Below are positions 13,298 through 19,966 of a DNA stretch of 19,966 bases, piece by piece. The DNA comes from an uncultured Paenibacillaceae bacterium. Its GTDB lineage: Bacteria; Bacillota; Bacilli; Paenibacillales; DA-C8. Where the stretch lies: contig CALGAO010000104.1 of NCBI GenBank assembly GCA_937957685.1, positions 1 through 19,966 on the forward strand. The letters run 5' to 3'. The notes under the pieces were generated by a model. That model did no database searches. It saw nothing but the letters and a program-made list of their open reading frames with translations, and had not been told where the DNA came from. Within the stretch, counting starts at the first letter, position 1. Each line of letters opens with the position of its first letter. A program made the position numbers and the translations under genes.

Positions 13298-14407
13298 TTA
13301 TTTATATTGTATATCATACCCTGAGGTTATCAAGACGTTCATCAGTTGAGATAACTGGAAAGTCACCCTGCCCATATGCTCATCTGCCGCTCCATAGTAC
13401 ATATGGACAAGATCTCCATCGACGACCGCGCCGCAGGCGAAGACGACATCGGAGAAGAACCCTTCCTTCTCATACTCCGCCTCCGGGATCATCAACGGTT
13501 CAGGGAGCCTCGCGATCACCCGCGCGGGGTCCCGGGCATCGAGGAGCGCGGCATTCATGCCGTAGCGATGCTGCTCATCCGCCCCGTGGTACAGGATCAG
13601 CCAGCCGTTCTCCGTGCGGATCGGCACGCATCCGGCGCCGATGCGCGCGCTCTCCCAACTGCCTGGTCGCACGCCCATCACGAAGCGATGATGGCCCCAG
13701 GACTTCAGGTCATCGGACTCCGCCAGCCAGATGTCCGGCGTTCCGATCCCGCTCGGCACCGGACGGTGCAGCATCATCACCTTGCCGCCGATGCGTTCCG
13801 GGAAGATGACCGCGTCCTTGTTCGTCGGCGGCAGGATCAGTCCCATCCTTCGGAAGGACCGGAAGTCCGTCGTGCGGATCAGGCCAACGCCCACTCCCTT
13901 GTCCGAAACGGCGCTGTAGGTAATCAGGTATTCCCCGTCCAGGCAGGTGATGCGGGGATCCTCGATCCCCCATGTCTCCAGCGGACCTTCCGGCATGATC
14001 GTCGGGCGCTCATCGATCTCGAACCGGATCCCGTCCCGGCTTCGTGCCAGACGCAGATGGGATATCGAGGTCAGATGGACGGTATTGCCTTGTCGATCGC
14101 GGACGACCCGGGAATCGGCGTAATCATAATTCGGGTCGCTCCGTTTCAGGGTGATCACCGAGAACGGCATATCCTGGTTGCCGGATGCGTCCGTGCGGCA
14201 TACCGGACATTTCACCACCTCCGGATCATCCTGCGCCGGACGCTCCGCGACCCTGATCAGCATGATGGTCTCCTCTCCATGTTGAACAACACCGGCATTA
14301 AACGAACCGATCACTTCCCAGCCCGGAATCGACGGCCGGATCATATGCGGCGATATGATCGGATTGCTGTCGCAGCGGATGATGCTGACATTCATGTTTC
14401 TGTTCAA
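13298..14407 (-). CDS. GH130 family beta-mannoside phosphorylase-type enzyme
   Basis: A 369-residue glycoside hydrolase family 130 enzyme. Members mostly split beta-mannosides with phosphate to give mannose 1-phosphate; some are hydrolases. Motifs: GIEDPRIT with putative catalytic acid D150, NKDAVIFPE (196-204), MLHRP (212-216), RIGAGCVPI, LYHGAD (272-277) and the last blade FSDVVFACGAVVDG...YYGAADEHMG. The NKD lysine and the HRP pair suit a phosphate-binding phosphorylase, but subfamily and linkage cannot be fixed by eye. No signal peptide, so it works on imported sugar in the cytoplasm. Start is TTG at 14407 with GGAGG eight bases upstream; an ATG at 14395 is too far. An unusual KCPVC segment (C67, C70) lies near the active-site side. 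Confidence 0.9.
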   Translation of the reverse strand: MNRNMNVSIIRCDSNPIISPHMIRPSIPGWEVIGSFNAGVVQHGEETIMLIRVAERPAQDDPEVVKCPVCRTDASGNQDMPFSVITLKRSDPNYDYADSRVVRDRQGNTVHLTSISHLRLARSRDGIRFEIDERPTIMPEGPLETWGIEDPRITCLDGEYLITYSAVSDKGVGVGLIRTTDFRSFRRMGLILPPTNKDAVIFPERIGGKVMMLHRPVPSGIGTPDIWLAESDDLKSWGHHRFVMGVRPGSWESARIGAGCVPIRTENGWLILYHGADEQHRYGMNAALLDARDPARVIARLPEPLMIPEAEYEKEGFFSDVVFACGAVVDGDLVHMYYGAADEHMGRVTFQLSQLMNVLITSGYDIQYK

Positions 14408-14463
14408 CGTGAGTTCCTCCTGTCCGAATTATGCGTCCTGTTCAGTTTCTTATTCTTTATTCC

Positions 14464-15354
14464 TTATTCCTTGATGCCGGTAAAGGTGATCCCCTCGATA
14501 AAGTACCGCTGCGCGAAGAAGAACAGCACGAGCACCGGCAGAGCCACCAGCGCGGACATCGCCATCAGATAATTCCACTTCGGCGCTTCATTGACGCCGC
14601 CCATGAAGAAATAGACGCCGATATTCATGGTGTACATGTTCATATCGCGGAGATAGATGAGCGGCCCCAGGAAGTCATTCCAGTACCCGCGGAATGCGAA
14701 GATCGCGACCGCCAGCAGCGCCGGACGGATCTGCGGCAGCATGACGTGGTAGAACGTCTGGAACGTGTTCGCCCCGTCGATCTCGGCAGCATCGTCAAGC
14801 TCGCGCGGCAACGTCAGGAAAAACTGCCTGAGCAGGAAAATGTAGAAGGGTCCCCAGGCTGTCCACGTTCTCAGCACCAGCGGGTCGAACTCCCCCGTCA
14901 GGCCAAATGCCTGCCAGAGCAGGTAGGTCGGAATCAGCGTCACGTGGAAGGGCAGCATCATCGTCGCCAGCAGGACGAGGAAGATCAGATCCCTGCCCGG
15001 AAAGTGAAACCTCGCGAAGCCATAGGCCACGATCGTGGCGCTGGTCAGTTCGCCGATGATGCCCAGCACGACGATGAACAGCGTATTGCCCAGGTATCGC
15101 GTGAAGGGCATCGCGTTCCAGGCGTCGATGAAGTTGTGCCACTGCGGAGGGTCCGGCACCCACTTAGGCGGCCAGGCGAAGATATCTCCATCCGCCTGCA
15201 AAGCCGTGGACAGCATCCAGAAGAAGGGCACCAATACGACTGCCGCCAGCAAGATGACGATCACGTAGATCAGGGTTCGGCTCACCGCCCGCGTCACCCG
15301 AACCGACGGCGGGCGACGCCCCGCACGCGCGCTGTGAAGAAAGCTGCTTGTCAT
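14464..15354 (-). CDS. Carbohydrate ABC transporter permease (MalG/LacG type)
   Basis: A 296-residue inner permease of the CUT1 sugar importer class. About six membrane helices are visible, plus the coupling EAA loop ELDDAAEIDGANTFQTFYHVMLPQ, the contact site for the ATPase. The typical end YFIEGITFTGIKE closes the protein as in most MalG-type permeases. The ATG at 15354 is chosen because AAGGAGG lies seven bases upstream; a GTG two codons earlier is too close to that site. It follows the first permease by 12 bases and is clearly co-transcribed. No ATPase gene is in the operon; in Gram-positive bacteria a shared MsmX/UgpC-type ATPase usually serves such importers. Confidence 0.93.
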   Translation of the reverse strand: MTSSFLHSARAGRRPPSVRVTRAVSRTLIYVIVILLAAVVLVPFFWMLSTALQADGDIFAWPPKWVPDPPQWHNFIDAWNAMPFTRYLGNTLFIVVLGIIGELTSATIVAYGFARFHFPGRDLIFLVLLATMMLPFHVTLIPTYLLWQAFGLTGEFDPLVLRTWTAWGPFYIFLLRQFFLTLPRELDDAAEIDGANTFQTFYHVMLPQIRPALLAVAIFAFRGYWNDFLGPLIYLRDMNMYTMNIGVYFFMGGVNEAPKWNYLMAMSALVALPVLVLFFFAQRYFIEGITFTGIKE

Positions 15355-15366
15355 GGTCACCCCTCC

Positions 15367-16356
15367 TTATCGCTTCACTTCGGATTCATAATGAACCCAA
15401 AGCGGACTGGATCTCAGGATCAGCAAGGTCAGGAGCAGGATGATCACGAACAGCACCCACGCTACGGCGGAGGCTTCCCCCATCTTCAGCTGGGCGAAAC
15501 CGCGCTCATAGACGAGCTGGTTCATAAACTTGCCTGCGCCCGTGGTTGGCCGAACGAACATGGCGATGGTAAACACCTGCAGGGCGCCGATCATCCCCAT
15601 GATCACCTGCAGCAGGATTACCGGCGAGATCTGCGGCACGGTCACGTGGATAAACTTGCGGAATGCCGTCGCCCCGTCGATCTCGGCGGCCTCATACAGC
15701 GATCTCGGCACGCCCTGCAAGCCCGCTAGGAAGACGACGGTATTGGTGCCGAAGATGCCCCATACGCTCATGATGATAAACGCCGGCAGCACATAGTCCG
15801 GATCGCCGAACCAGTCGGGAACACCGCTCCCGGTGAGTTTGAAGAGCGGCGACAGCACGAAGTTGATGATCCCGCTCTCGCTGTTAAACATCCATCTCCA
15901 CAGCAGGGCCACCGCGACCTCCGGGAGGACGGCGGGCAGGAAATAGATCGTGCGGTACGTCCCGATCCCGCGGATCCGGTTGTTGAGCAGCATCGCGATC
16001 AGAAGCGCGCCGATGACGCCGACCGGCGTGGACAACAACGCATACAGCAGGGTGATGCGAACGGACGACCAGAACTCGATGTCCGCCGTGAACAGTCGGT
16101 TGAAATTTTTCAGACCGACCCACTTGCTTCCGCCGAAGATGTTGGACTCGGTGAAGCTGAGATAAAGCGACTGAAGCAACGGATACGCCGTAAAGACGAC
16201 AAATCCGATGATCCACGGAGATACGATCGCCAGCCCCATGGCCTGACGCTTGGACCAGCCTATCGCCCGGAACAGCCAGTAGAGGCCGATCGCCGCGATG
16301 ATCAGCACGACTGGAGCCAGTAACCATCTGATCAAGGCGCCTATATAGTGCTCCAT
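15367..16356 (-). CDS. Carbohydrate ABC transporter permease (MalF/LacF type)
   Basis: A 329-residue CUT1 sugar importer permease, partner of the next gene. It has an extra N-terminal helix (about 10-30), the conserved FTAYPLLQSLYLSFTESN segment, KWVGLKNFNRLF, and the EAA loop SLYEAAEIDGATAFRKFIHVTVPQ. The start at 16356 has GGAAGGGGG seven bases upstream. It is separated from the binding-protein gene by 79 bases that carry a hairpin, which may lower permease expression relative to the binding protein. The substrate is inferred from the GH130 gene in the same operon: probably a mannose-containing oligosaccharide. Confidence 0.93.
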   Translation of the reverse strand: MEHYIGALIRWLLAPVVLIIAAIGLYWLFRAIGWSKRQAMGLAIVSPWIIGFVVFTAYPLLQSLYLSFTESNIFGGSKWVGLKNFNRLFTADIEFWSSVRITLLYALLSTPVGVIGALLIAMLLNNRIRGIGTYRTIYFLPAVLPEVAVALLWRWMFNSESGIINFVLSPLFKLTGSGVPDWFGDPDYVLPAFIIMSVWGIFGTNTVVFLAGLQGVPRSLYEAAEIDGATAFRKFIHVTVPQISPVILLQVIMGMIGALQVFTIAMFVRPTTGAGKFMNQLVYERGFAQLKMGEASAVAWVLFVIILLLTLLILRSSPLWVHYESEVKR

Positions 16357-16385
16357 GCCGTAACCCCCTTCCTTGAGATATGGAA

Positions 16386-16422
16386 GAAGAGGAGGCTTGC
16401 GGGCGATCCGGCCTCCTGCTTC
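16386..16422 (-). promoter_or_regulatory. Intercistronic hairpin after the binding-protein gene
   Basis: AGGAGGC and GCCTCCT form a 7-bp stem, extended by GAAG/CTTC past a one-base bulge, around a 14-base loop. It sits 13 bases after the binding-protein stop and is followed on the minus strand by TTCC rather than a strong T-run. Such hairpins often act as partial terminators or protect the upstream mRNA, giving more binding protein than permease. Confidence 0.55.
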
Positions 16423-16435
16423 TGTTCATGGATGA

Positions 16436-17791
16436 TTATTTCAAGGTTTCATCGAGCAAGCGCTTGACGTTCGGGATCAGTCCTTCCGGATCCGCTCCGC
16501 CGTTGACGATCGGGTCCATCAGCTGCGTCCAGTAGACGTTATCCCATTCCGGATAGTTGTCGAAGTAGCGATAAGGCTTGGCGAATTCCATCGAGGCGAT
16601 GATCGCTTCAAGCGAATGCGCCTTCTTCGGATGCAGCTCCTGCAGGGAGGCCAGATCCGACAGCGATTTGCGCGGCGGCATGATCTTCCAGTGGTGAATC
16701 GCGTCCGTCAGATCAAGCAGCGCGGCGAATGCGGCGTCCGGTTCCTTCGTCTTCTTGTTGATGGCCATGCCGAGCACGTCGGCGAAGGTCGCCTTGATGC
16801 CGCCATTGCCCGCCGGCACCATGAAGGCCTGCACGTTCTCCACCGTCGAATCCAGATCGTCTGCGGCACCGCCCATGAACATCGCCACCTGCTTGTTGCG
16901 GAACATCTGGTCGAAGCCGCGGTCCCGGATCACTTGCTGCGACGGAGTGACCGGGCTGTTGATCAGCTCCGCGTAGAACTTGAGCGCTTCCACGGCTTCC
17001 GGCGTATCGATCGGTGACTCGCTGAAGTCCTCGAGGATCACTTCTCCGCCATTCTGCCAGATGAACATCTGGGAAGGCGGCCAGCCGTTGAGCGTGAAGC
17101 CCCATTGCTTGATCGCATCGGCATTGAAACCCGGATCTCCCGGATGATGGCCGCTGTCGTCGATCGTCAGGCGGTTGGCCGCGTCCATGAAGTCCGCCCA
17201 TGTCCAGGTGCCGTCCGGATACTCCACCCCGGCCTCGTCGAACAGGGACTTGTTCACGTAGAGCATGACAGGCTGCTGCAGCCAGGGCAATCCGTAGATG
17301 CGACCGTCTCTGGAGAACGGCATCAGCGAGCCATCGTAATAATCGTCAACCTTGGCCGCGTCATGGCCGGAAGCATTCAGCTGATCCGTGATGTCCAGCA
17401 TGATGCCTTCCGCGGCGAATTGCGCGGCCCGTTGCGCGCTGACCCAGAACAGATCCGGACCGGAGTTGCCGGACAGTTGGGTGATCAGGCGCGTATCATA
17501 CTCTGCAGGATTGGAGTCCTGAACGATCTCGTAGATGTCTGACTTTGCGTTGAGCTCATCGAGGATCTGTTGCAGCTCCTTGGCTTCATTTTCGCCAGCC
17601 CAGGTAGCCAGACGGATCGTCACCTTGCTCGCCGACGAGCCGGAAGAGCCGGAGGATCCGGAAGAGGTGTTCGTTCCGGATGAATTGCCGGAATTCTGGT
17701 TCCCGCCGTTTGAGTTACTGCTGCCGCAAGCTGCGAGAAAAACAGATGCAAGCATGACAAAAACCAACATCAACAACCATTTTCTCCTCAT
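16436..17791 (-). CDS. Carbohydrate ABC transporter substrate-binding lipoprotein
   Basis: A 451-residue family 1 extracellular solute-binding protein. Signal peptide and lipobox FLAAC give lipidated C22, followed by a flexible Ser/Gly/Asn-rich linker to about residue 54. The mature part begins with VTIRLATWAGENEAKELQQILDE and includes DLFWVSAQRAAQFAAEG and GLPWLQQPVMLYVNKSLFDEAG, typical of sugar-binding proteins of the CUT1 class. The start at 17791 is supported by GGGGG upstream and the signal peptide. It is first gene of the glycan operon, behind a strong TTGACA-N17-GATAAT promoter with operator-like sites, and divergent from a LacI-type regulator. Ligand specificity cannot be read directly; beta-mannosides are likely by context. 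Confidence 0.93.
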   Translation of the reverse strand: MRRKWLLMLVFVMLASVFLAACGSSNSNGGNQNSGNSSGTNTSSGSSGSSGSSASKVTIRLATWAGENEAKELQQILDELNAKSDIYEIVQDSNPAEYDTRLITQLSGNSGPDLFWVSAQRAAQFAAEGIMLDITDQLNASGHDAAKVDDYYDGSLMPFSRDGRIYGLPWLQQPVMLYVNKSLFDEAGVEYPDGTWTWADFMDAANRLTIDDSGHHPGDPGFNADAIKQWGFTLNGWPPSQMFIWQNGGEVILEDFSESPIDTPEAVEALKFYAELINSPVTPSQQVIRDRGFDQMFRNKQVAMFMGGAADDLDSTVENVQAFMVPAGNGGIKATFADVLGMAINKKTKEPDAAFAALLDLTDAIHHWKIMPPRKSLSDLASLQELHPKKAHSLEAIIASMEFAKPYRYFDNYPEWDNVYWTQLMDPIVNGGADPEGLIPNVKRLLDETLK

Positions 17792-17828
17792 GTGTAACGC
17801 CCCCTACCTATGATTTGTCCTCCCAATA

Positions 17829-17852
17829 CAACATTACAATCAACATTACAAT
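17829..17852. repeat. Tandem 12-bp repeat in the operon leader
   Basis: CAACATTACAAT occurs twice head to tail with no mismatch (17829-17840, 17841-17852). On the minus strand each copy reads ATTGTAATGTTG, resembling one side of the TTGTAACGTTACAA palindrome at 17993-18008. It lies in the untranslated leader of the binding-protein gene, 38-61 bases before its start, so the copies may be weak regulator sites. Confidence 0.6.
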
Positions 17853-17858
17853 TAAATT

Positions 17859-17874
17859 TTAGTAACGTGATTAT
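17859..17874. promoter_or_regulatory. Second LacI-type operator candidate
   Basis: TTAGTAACGTGATTAT carries a perfect GTAAC half and a degraded GTGAT half around a central CG, like the perfect palindrome at 17993-18008. It lies about 10-25 bases after the predicted start of the binding-protein transcript, where a repressor would block it. A further half-site, TGTAACG, is at 17793-17799, just before the start codon. Confidence 0.5.
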
Positions 17875-17889
17875 TGGGATTACAAGCTA

Positions 17890-17918
17890 ATTATCATATG
17901 CATGGGTCATGTTGTCAA
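17890..17918 (-). promoter_or_regulatory. Sigma-A promoter of the glycan operon
   Basis: On the minus strand TTGACA (17918-17913, perfect) and GATAAT (17895-17890, 5/6) are exactly 17 bases apart. The predicted start is near 17883, giving a leader of about 90 bases that includes the operator-like site and the tandem repeat. Confidence 0.75.
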
Positions 17919-17961
17919 GAGTGGAGAAAAGTCTTGGCTCTATCAAGATGTCTTGCTTATC

Positions 17962-17990
17962 TTTACATTCTTATAGGATTTGTGTATATT
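17962..17990 (+). promoter_or_regulatory. Sigma-A promoter of the LacI-family regulator
   Basis: TTTACA (17962-17967) and TATATT (17985-17990) are 17 bases apart on the plus strand. The predicted start, near 17997, falls inside the palindromic operator, which fits autoregulation. Confidence 0.7.
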
Positions 17991-17992
17991 AT

Positions 17993-18008
17993 TTTGTAAC
18001 GTTACAAA
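17993..18008. promoter_or_regulatory. Perfect palindromic LacI-family operator
   Basis: TTTGTAACGTTACAAA is a perfect 16-bp palindrome with the central CG typical of LacI/GalR-family operators. It lies between the regulator's -10 box and its start codon, and covers the predicted transcription start. It is therefore the best candidate binding site for the adjacent regulator. Confidence 0.8.
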
Positions 18009-18048
18009 TTTCGCCGGAAATTCTGAATCTGATCTAGTGAGGGTTCAC

Positions 18049-19080
18049 ATGCGCAAAAAGATAGTCATGCAGGATATCGCTGACAGGCTGAATATATCGA
18101 AGAACTCCGTCTCCCAGGCGTTGTCCGGCAAGGACGGAGTCAGCGAGGAAACCCGCAGAAGAGTGATCCAGGCTGCGGAAGAGATGGGATATACGTACAA
18201 GAAGAAAAAGACGCAGAGCCGTCAGAAGCAGGAAACGCGGACGATCGGCCTGATCGCGTCCGAACGGACATTCTCGCTCAAGACGTTCTTCGGCGAGCTC
18301 TACCTGTCGATCGAACGCGAGGCGCAGCGGCACGGCACCAGACTGCTCATCCAATCCATCACCTCCGATGATTGCGAACAGCTGACGATGCCGGGCTTCA
18401 TCCAGGACAAGAGCGTTGACGGCGTTCTGATCCTCTCCAATATCAGCACCCCGTACATCAATCGCGTCATCTCGGAAGGGATCCCCGTCGTGCTGATCGA
18501 CCATCATCACCCCGCGATCGAAGCGGACGCGATCCTGACGAACAACCGCTTCGGCGCCTACAATGCGGTTCGGCATTTGCTCGATTGCCAGCATCGCAAC
18601 ATTGCGATCATCGGGAACATCAGCCTGTCGCCGAGCTACCAGGAGCGCTGGGAAGGATATCTCCTGGCCATGCGAGATCATGGCATCGAACCGCAGCGGG
18701 AGCTCATGTTCCTCGACATCATGGAGGAAGAGCAAGCCGTCGAGAAGGTGCTGAGCAACCTGAAGAGCATGCCGGAAGCATGGTTCTGCCTCAATGACGG
18801 GTTCAGCTTCATCGTCTGCAACCTGTTGAAGAAGCTGGGCTATCGCGTGCCGGGGGACGTCTCGATCTGCGGCTTTGACAACAATATCTTCTCCCAGGTG
18901 TCCGACCCGAAGATCACGACGATGGCGATCGATCTGAATCTGTTCGCGCATAAGGCCTTCACGCAGCTGATGTGGCGGATCGATCATCCGCGGGAGGCTT
19001 TCTTCGAGACACTGTTGCCGACGAAGCTCATCAAGCGGGAATCGACTGCACCGGCAAGCCGCCATCCGCAAGTGGACTGA
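18049..19080 (+). CDS. LacI-family transcriptional regulator of the glycan operon
   Basis: A 343-residue LacI/GalR-family repressor. The N-terminal helix-turn-helix (about 6-48) reads MQDIADRLNISKNSVSQAL followed by SEETRRRVIQAAEEMGY. The C-terminal sugar-binding (periplasmic-protein-like) domain begins near RTIGLIASERTF (about 66) and includes DGVLILSNIS, HRNIAIIGN and GDVSICGFDNN. It is divergent from the sugar importer operon with a shared 257-base control region, so it probably represses that operon and itself until the imported sugar or a breakdown product binds. The ATG at 18049 is chosen because GAGGG lies five bases upstream and the protein starts at the usual distance from the helix-turn-helix; the frame upstream runs through the promoter and operator. 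Full length, no defects. Confidence 0.93.
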   Translation: MRKKIVMQDIADRLNISKNSVSQALSGKDGVSEETRRRVIQAAEEMGYTYKKKKTQSRQKQETRTIGLIASERTFSLKTFFGELYLSIEREAQRHGTRLLIQSITSDDCEQLTMPGFIQDKSVDGVLILSNISTPYINRVISEGIPVVLIDHHHPAIEADAILTNNRFGAYNAVRHLLDCQHRNIAIIGNISLSPSYQERWEGYLLAMRDHGIEPQRELMFLDIMEEEQAVEKVLSNLKSMPEAWFCLNDGFSFIVCNLLKKLGYRVPGDVSICGFDNNIFSQVSDPKITTMAIDLNLFAHKAFTQLMWRIDHPREAFFETLLPTKLIKRESTAPASRHPQVD

Positions 19081-19087
19081 GACGAAT

Positions 19088-19115
19088 CGAGGTTGGCCGC
19101 TGTCGGTCAACCTCG
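19088..19115. terminator. Hairpin terminator between convergent genes
   Basis: CGAGGTTGGCC (19088-19098) pairs with GGTCAACCTCG (19105-19115) over 11 positions with one G-T pair and a 6-base loop, eight bases after the regulator stop. T-runs are weak (TCATATTTC on the plus strand). It probably ends the regulator transcript and perhaps the convergent lipoprotein gene. Confidence 0.6.
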
Positions 19116-19132
19116 TCATATTTCAAGAGCTC

Positions 19133-19786
19133 CTATTGCACTCTGATCCACAGGCTCTCGATCTTCTCGCCCGGATAATCATAGATGTACAGCAACGTAC
19201 TGCCGCCCTCCTGAAGCAGGATCTTGCTGGTGTAATTCACCCTCTCCGCCTCTCCTTCACCGAAGCTGATGTTCTCTCTCATGCCGTCTATCACGATGGA
19301 TTGCTCCTCCCGATTGATCTCGCTGATCTCGTATTCCGCGTAGGCCAGCACCTGTCCATTCTCGACGCCGACCAGCTCCGTTCCATACCCGAGCTTCAGG
19401 ATCATGTCCGGCTGTTCCTCGTGGGCCCATCTCCCGAACATGAGCTCCAGGAGCTCGATCTCTTCATCAGACAGACCAGCGGTCTTCTCTTTCCACGCAT
19501 CATCCTCCTGCTCGTCGCCAGACTCCATGACCTCCCCCTCGCCAGACTCCACAGCGGGCTCCCCGCCTTGCTCCGCGTTATCGGACTCATCCGGTGCCGC
19601 GGGCGCGTCAGGCTGGCCGGTCCGCTGACGATCGTCCGGTTGTCCGGGATCCTGCCTCTCCGCTCCCTCTGCCTGTTGTTCGGCGCTCACCCGATCCTTC
19701 CCTTCAGCCGGTTGTGAACTTGCGCCATAGCAGCCGGCCAGGAGCAACAGGATCACAATATATGCCACCACAACCAACTTTCTCAA
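19133..19786 (-). CDS. Unrecognised lipoprotein with long acidic linker
   Basis: A 217-residue predicted lipoprotein that I do not recognise. Lipobox LLAGC gives lipidated C19. Residues about 22-100 form a low-complexity linker rich in Glu, Asp, Gln, Pro and Gly. A folded part of about 115 residues follows, starting KEKTAGLSDEEIELLELMFGRW and containing beta-rich stretches such as ENGQVLAYAEYEISEI and STLLYIYDYPGE. This looks like a surface protein holding a small domain away from the membrane through the cell wall. The start is TTG at 19786 with GGTGAT five bases upstream; no ATG fits the signal peptide. It is transcribed alone from an extended -10 promoter and is convergent with the regulator gene. 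Confidence 0.75.
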   Translation of the reverse strand: MRKLVVVAYIVILLLLAGCYGASSQPAEGKDRVSAEQQAEGAERQDPGQPDDRQRTGQPDAPAAPDESDNAEQGGEPAVESGEGEVMESGDEQEDDAWKEKTAGLSDEEIELLELMFGRWAHEEQPDMILKLGYGTELVGVENGQVLAYAEYEISEINREEQSIVIDGMRENISFGEGEAERVNYTSKILLQEGGSTLLYIYDYPGEKIESLWIRVQ

Positions 19787-19833
19787 TTTCTATCACCCGT
19801 TTCCACATCTCGAAATTTCCCTTTTATGCCATC

Positions 19834-19842
19834 ATTATATCA
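19834..19842 (-). promoter_or_regulatory. Extended -10 promoter of the lipoprotein gene
   Basis: The minus strand has TGA followed by a perfect TATAAT (TGATATAAT, 19842-19834), an extended -10 element, with no good -35. It lies about 48 bases before the TTG start. Confidence 0.55.
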
Positions 19843-19931
19843 CAGCTGATGACAGATTCCCCGGTTATTCTGTTGCATGATTTCTTTCTGGTGAGTGTAA
19901 AATGTTTGTGGGCAGAAAAAAGGAATAATTG

Positions 19932-19966
19932 GTGAACGAATGCGGAAAAGCATGGAAAAAGGCTTC
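19932..19966 (+). CDS. Possible start of a plus-strand gene leaving the window
   Basis: GTG at 19932 is preceded by AAAAAAGGA with 7-base spacing and opens a frame (VNECGKAWKKA) that runs off the right edge; an ATG at 19940 in another frame is an alternative. TTGCAT (19873-19878) and TAAAAT (19898-19903), 19 bases apart, could be a promoter. Too short to identify. Confidence 0.25.
   Translation, partial: MNECGKAWKKA

Noticed and set aside
13376..14572. Plus-strand open frame of 398 codons opposite GH130
   Set aside because: Antisense shadow of the GH130 gene; the translation has no domain-like pattern and no ribosome site was seen.
14431..15729. Long plus-strand open frame (432 codons) opposite the permease genes
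   Set aside because: It is antisense to two clear permeases, has a low-complexity Arg/His/Gln/Asp-rich translation and no family motif; such frames are common opposite GC-rich genes.
17829..17852. Start of a CRISPR-like array
   Set aside because: Only two adjacent 12-bp copies with no spacers; better explained as regulatory repeats.
18034..19119. Minus-strand open frame of 361 codons opposite the LacI-type regulator
   Set aside because: The plus-strand protein has all LacI-family motifs; the antisense translation is Arg/Asp/His-rich without recognisable features.

Overview
The window looks like a chromosomal stretch from a GC-rich Gram-positive bacterium of the Bacillota, most likely the Paenibacillus/Cohnella group. 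The reasons are strong GGAGG-type ribosome binding sites, frequent GTG and TTG starts, sigma-A-like promoters (TTGACA-N17-GATAAT), lipoproteins in place of periplasmic proteins, a mntABCD-type metal importer and a sugar ABC importer with no dedicated ATPase. No rRNA, tRNA, CRISPR array or complete mobile element was found. Almost all genes are on the minus strand.

Layout from left to right. (1) At 1-104 there is the end of an off-window plus-strand unit with a strong terminator. (2) At 148-2083 a small minus-strand group encodes a Nudix hydrolase, an APH-fold kinase and a DinB-like protein. (3) At about 2326-2511 a plus-strand remnant of an altronate dehydratase (UxaA family) keeps only the C-terminal end. 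(4) At 2596-6096 a compact mntABCD-like Mn/Zn ABC importer is joined by 4-base stop/start overlaps, has a sigma-A promoter, and carries an MntR-box-like inverted repeat just downstream of that promoter. (5) At 6341-11898 lies an operon in the order YtkA/FixH-like lipoprotein, NosD, NosL, NosY, NosF, sensor kinase, response regulator. This is the copper-centre maturation set of nitrous oxide reductase, but nosZ is not in the operon or anywhere in the window; NosL has a histidine-rich tail. (6) At 12281-17791 a glycan operon encodes an ABC solute-binding lipoprotein, two permeases, a GH130 mannoside phosphorylase-type enzyme and a DUF1861 protein. (7) At 18049-19080 a divergent LacI-family regulator sits behind a perfect 16-bp palindrome. 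(8) At 19133-19786 there is an unrecognised lipoprotein, and a possible plus-strand gene starts at the right edge.

How the parts work together. In the glycan locus, the importer brings in a probably mannose-containing oligosaccharide, GH130 splits it in the cytoplasm by phosphorolysis, and the LacI repressor probably controls both divergent transcripts through GTAACG-type sites. In the nos locus, NosD/F/Y with lipoprotein NosL would normally deliver copper and sulfur to NosZ. Here they are tied to their own two-component system instead, so the client is unknown or encoded elsewhere.

The two observations most worth following up are the orphan nos maturation operon with its kinase/regulator, and the finding by eye that the DUF1861 protein shares five collinear motifs with the adjacent GH130 enzyme, including the putative catalytic Asp-Pro. 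This suggests DUF1861 is a divergent GH130-like five-bladed propeller.
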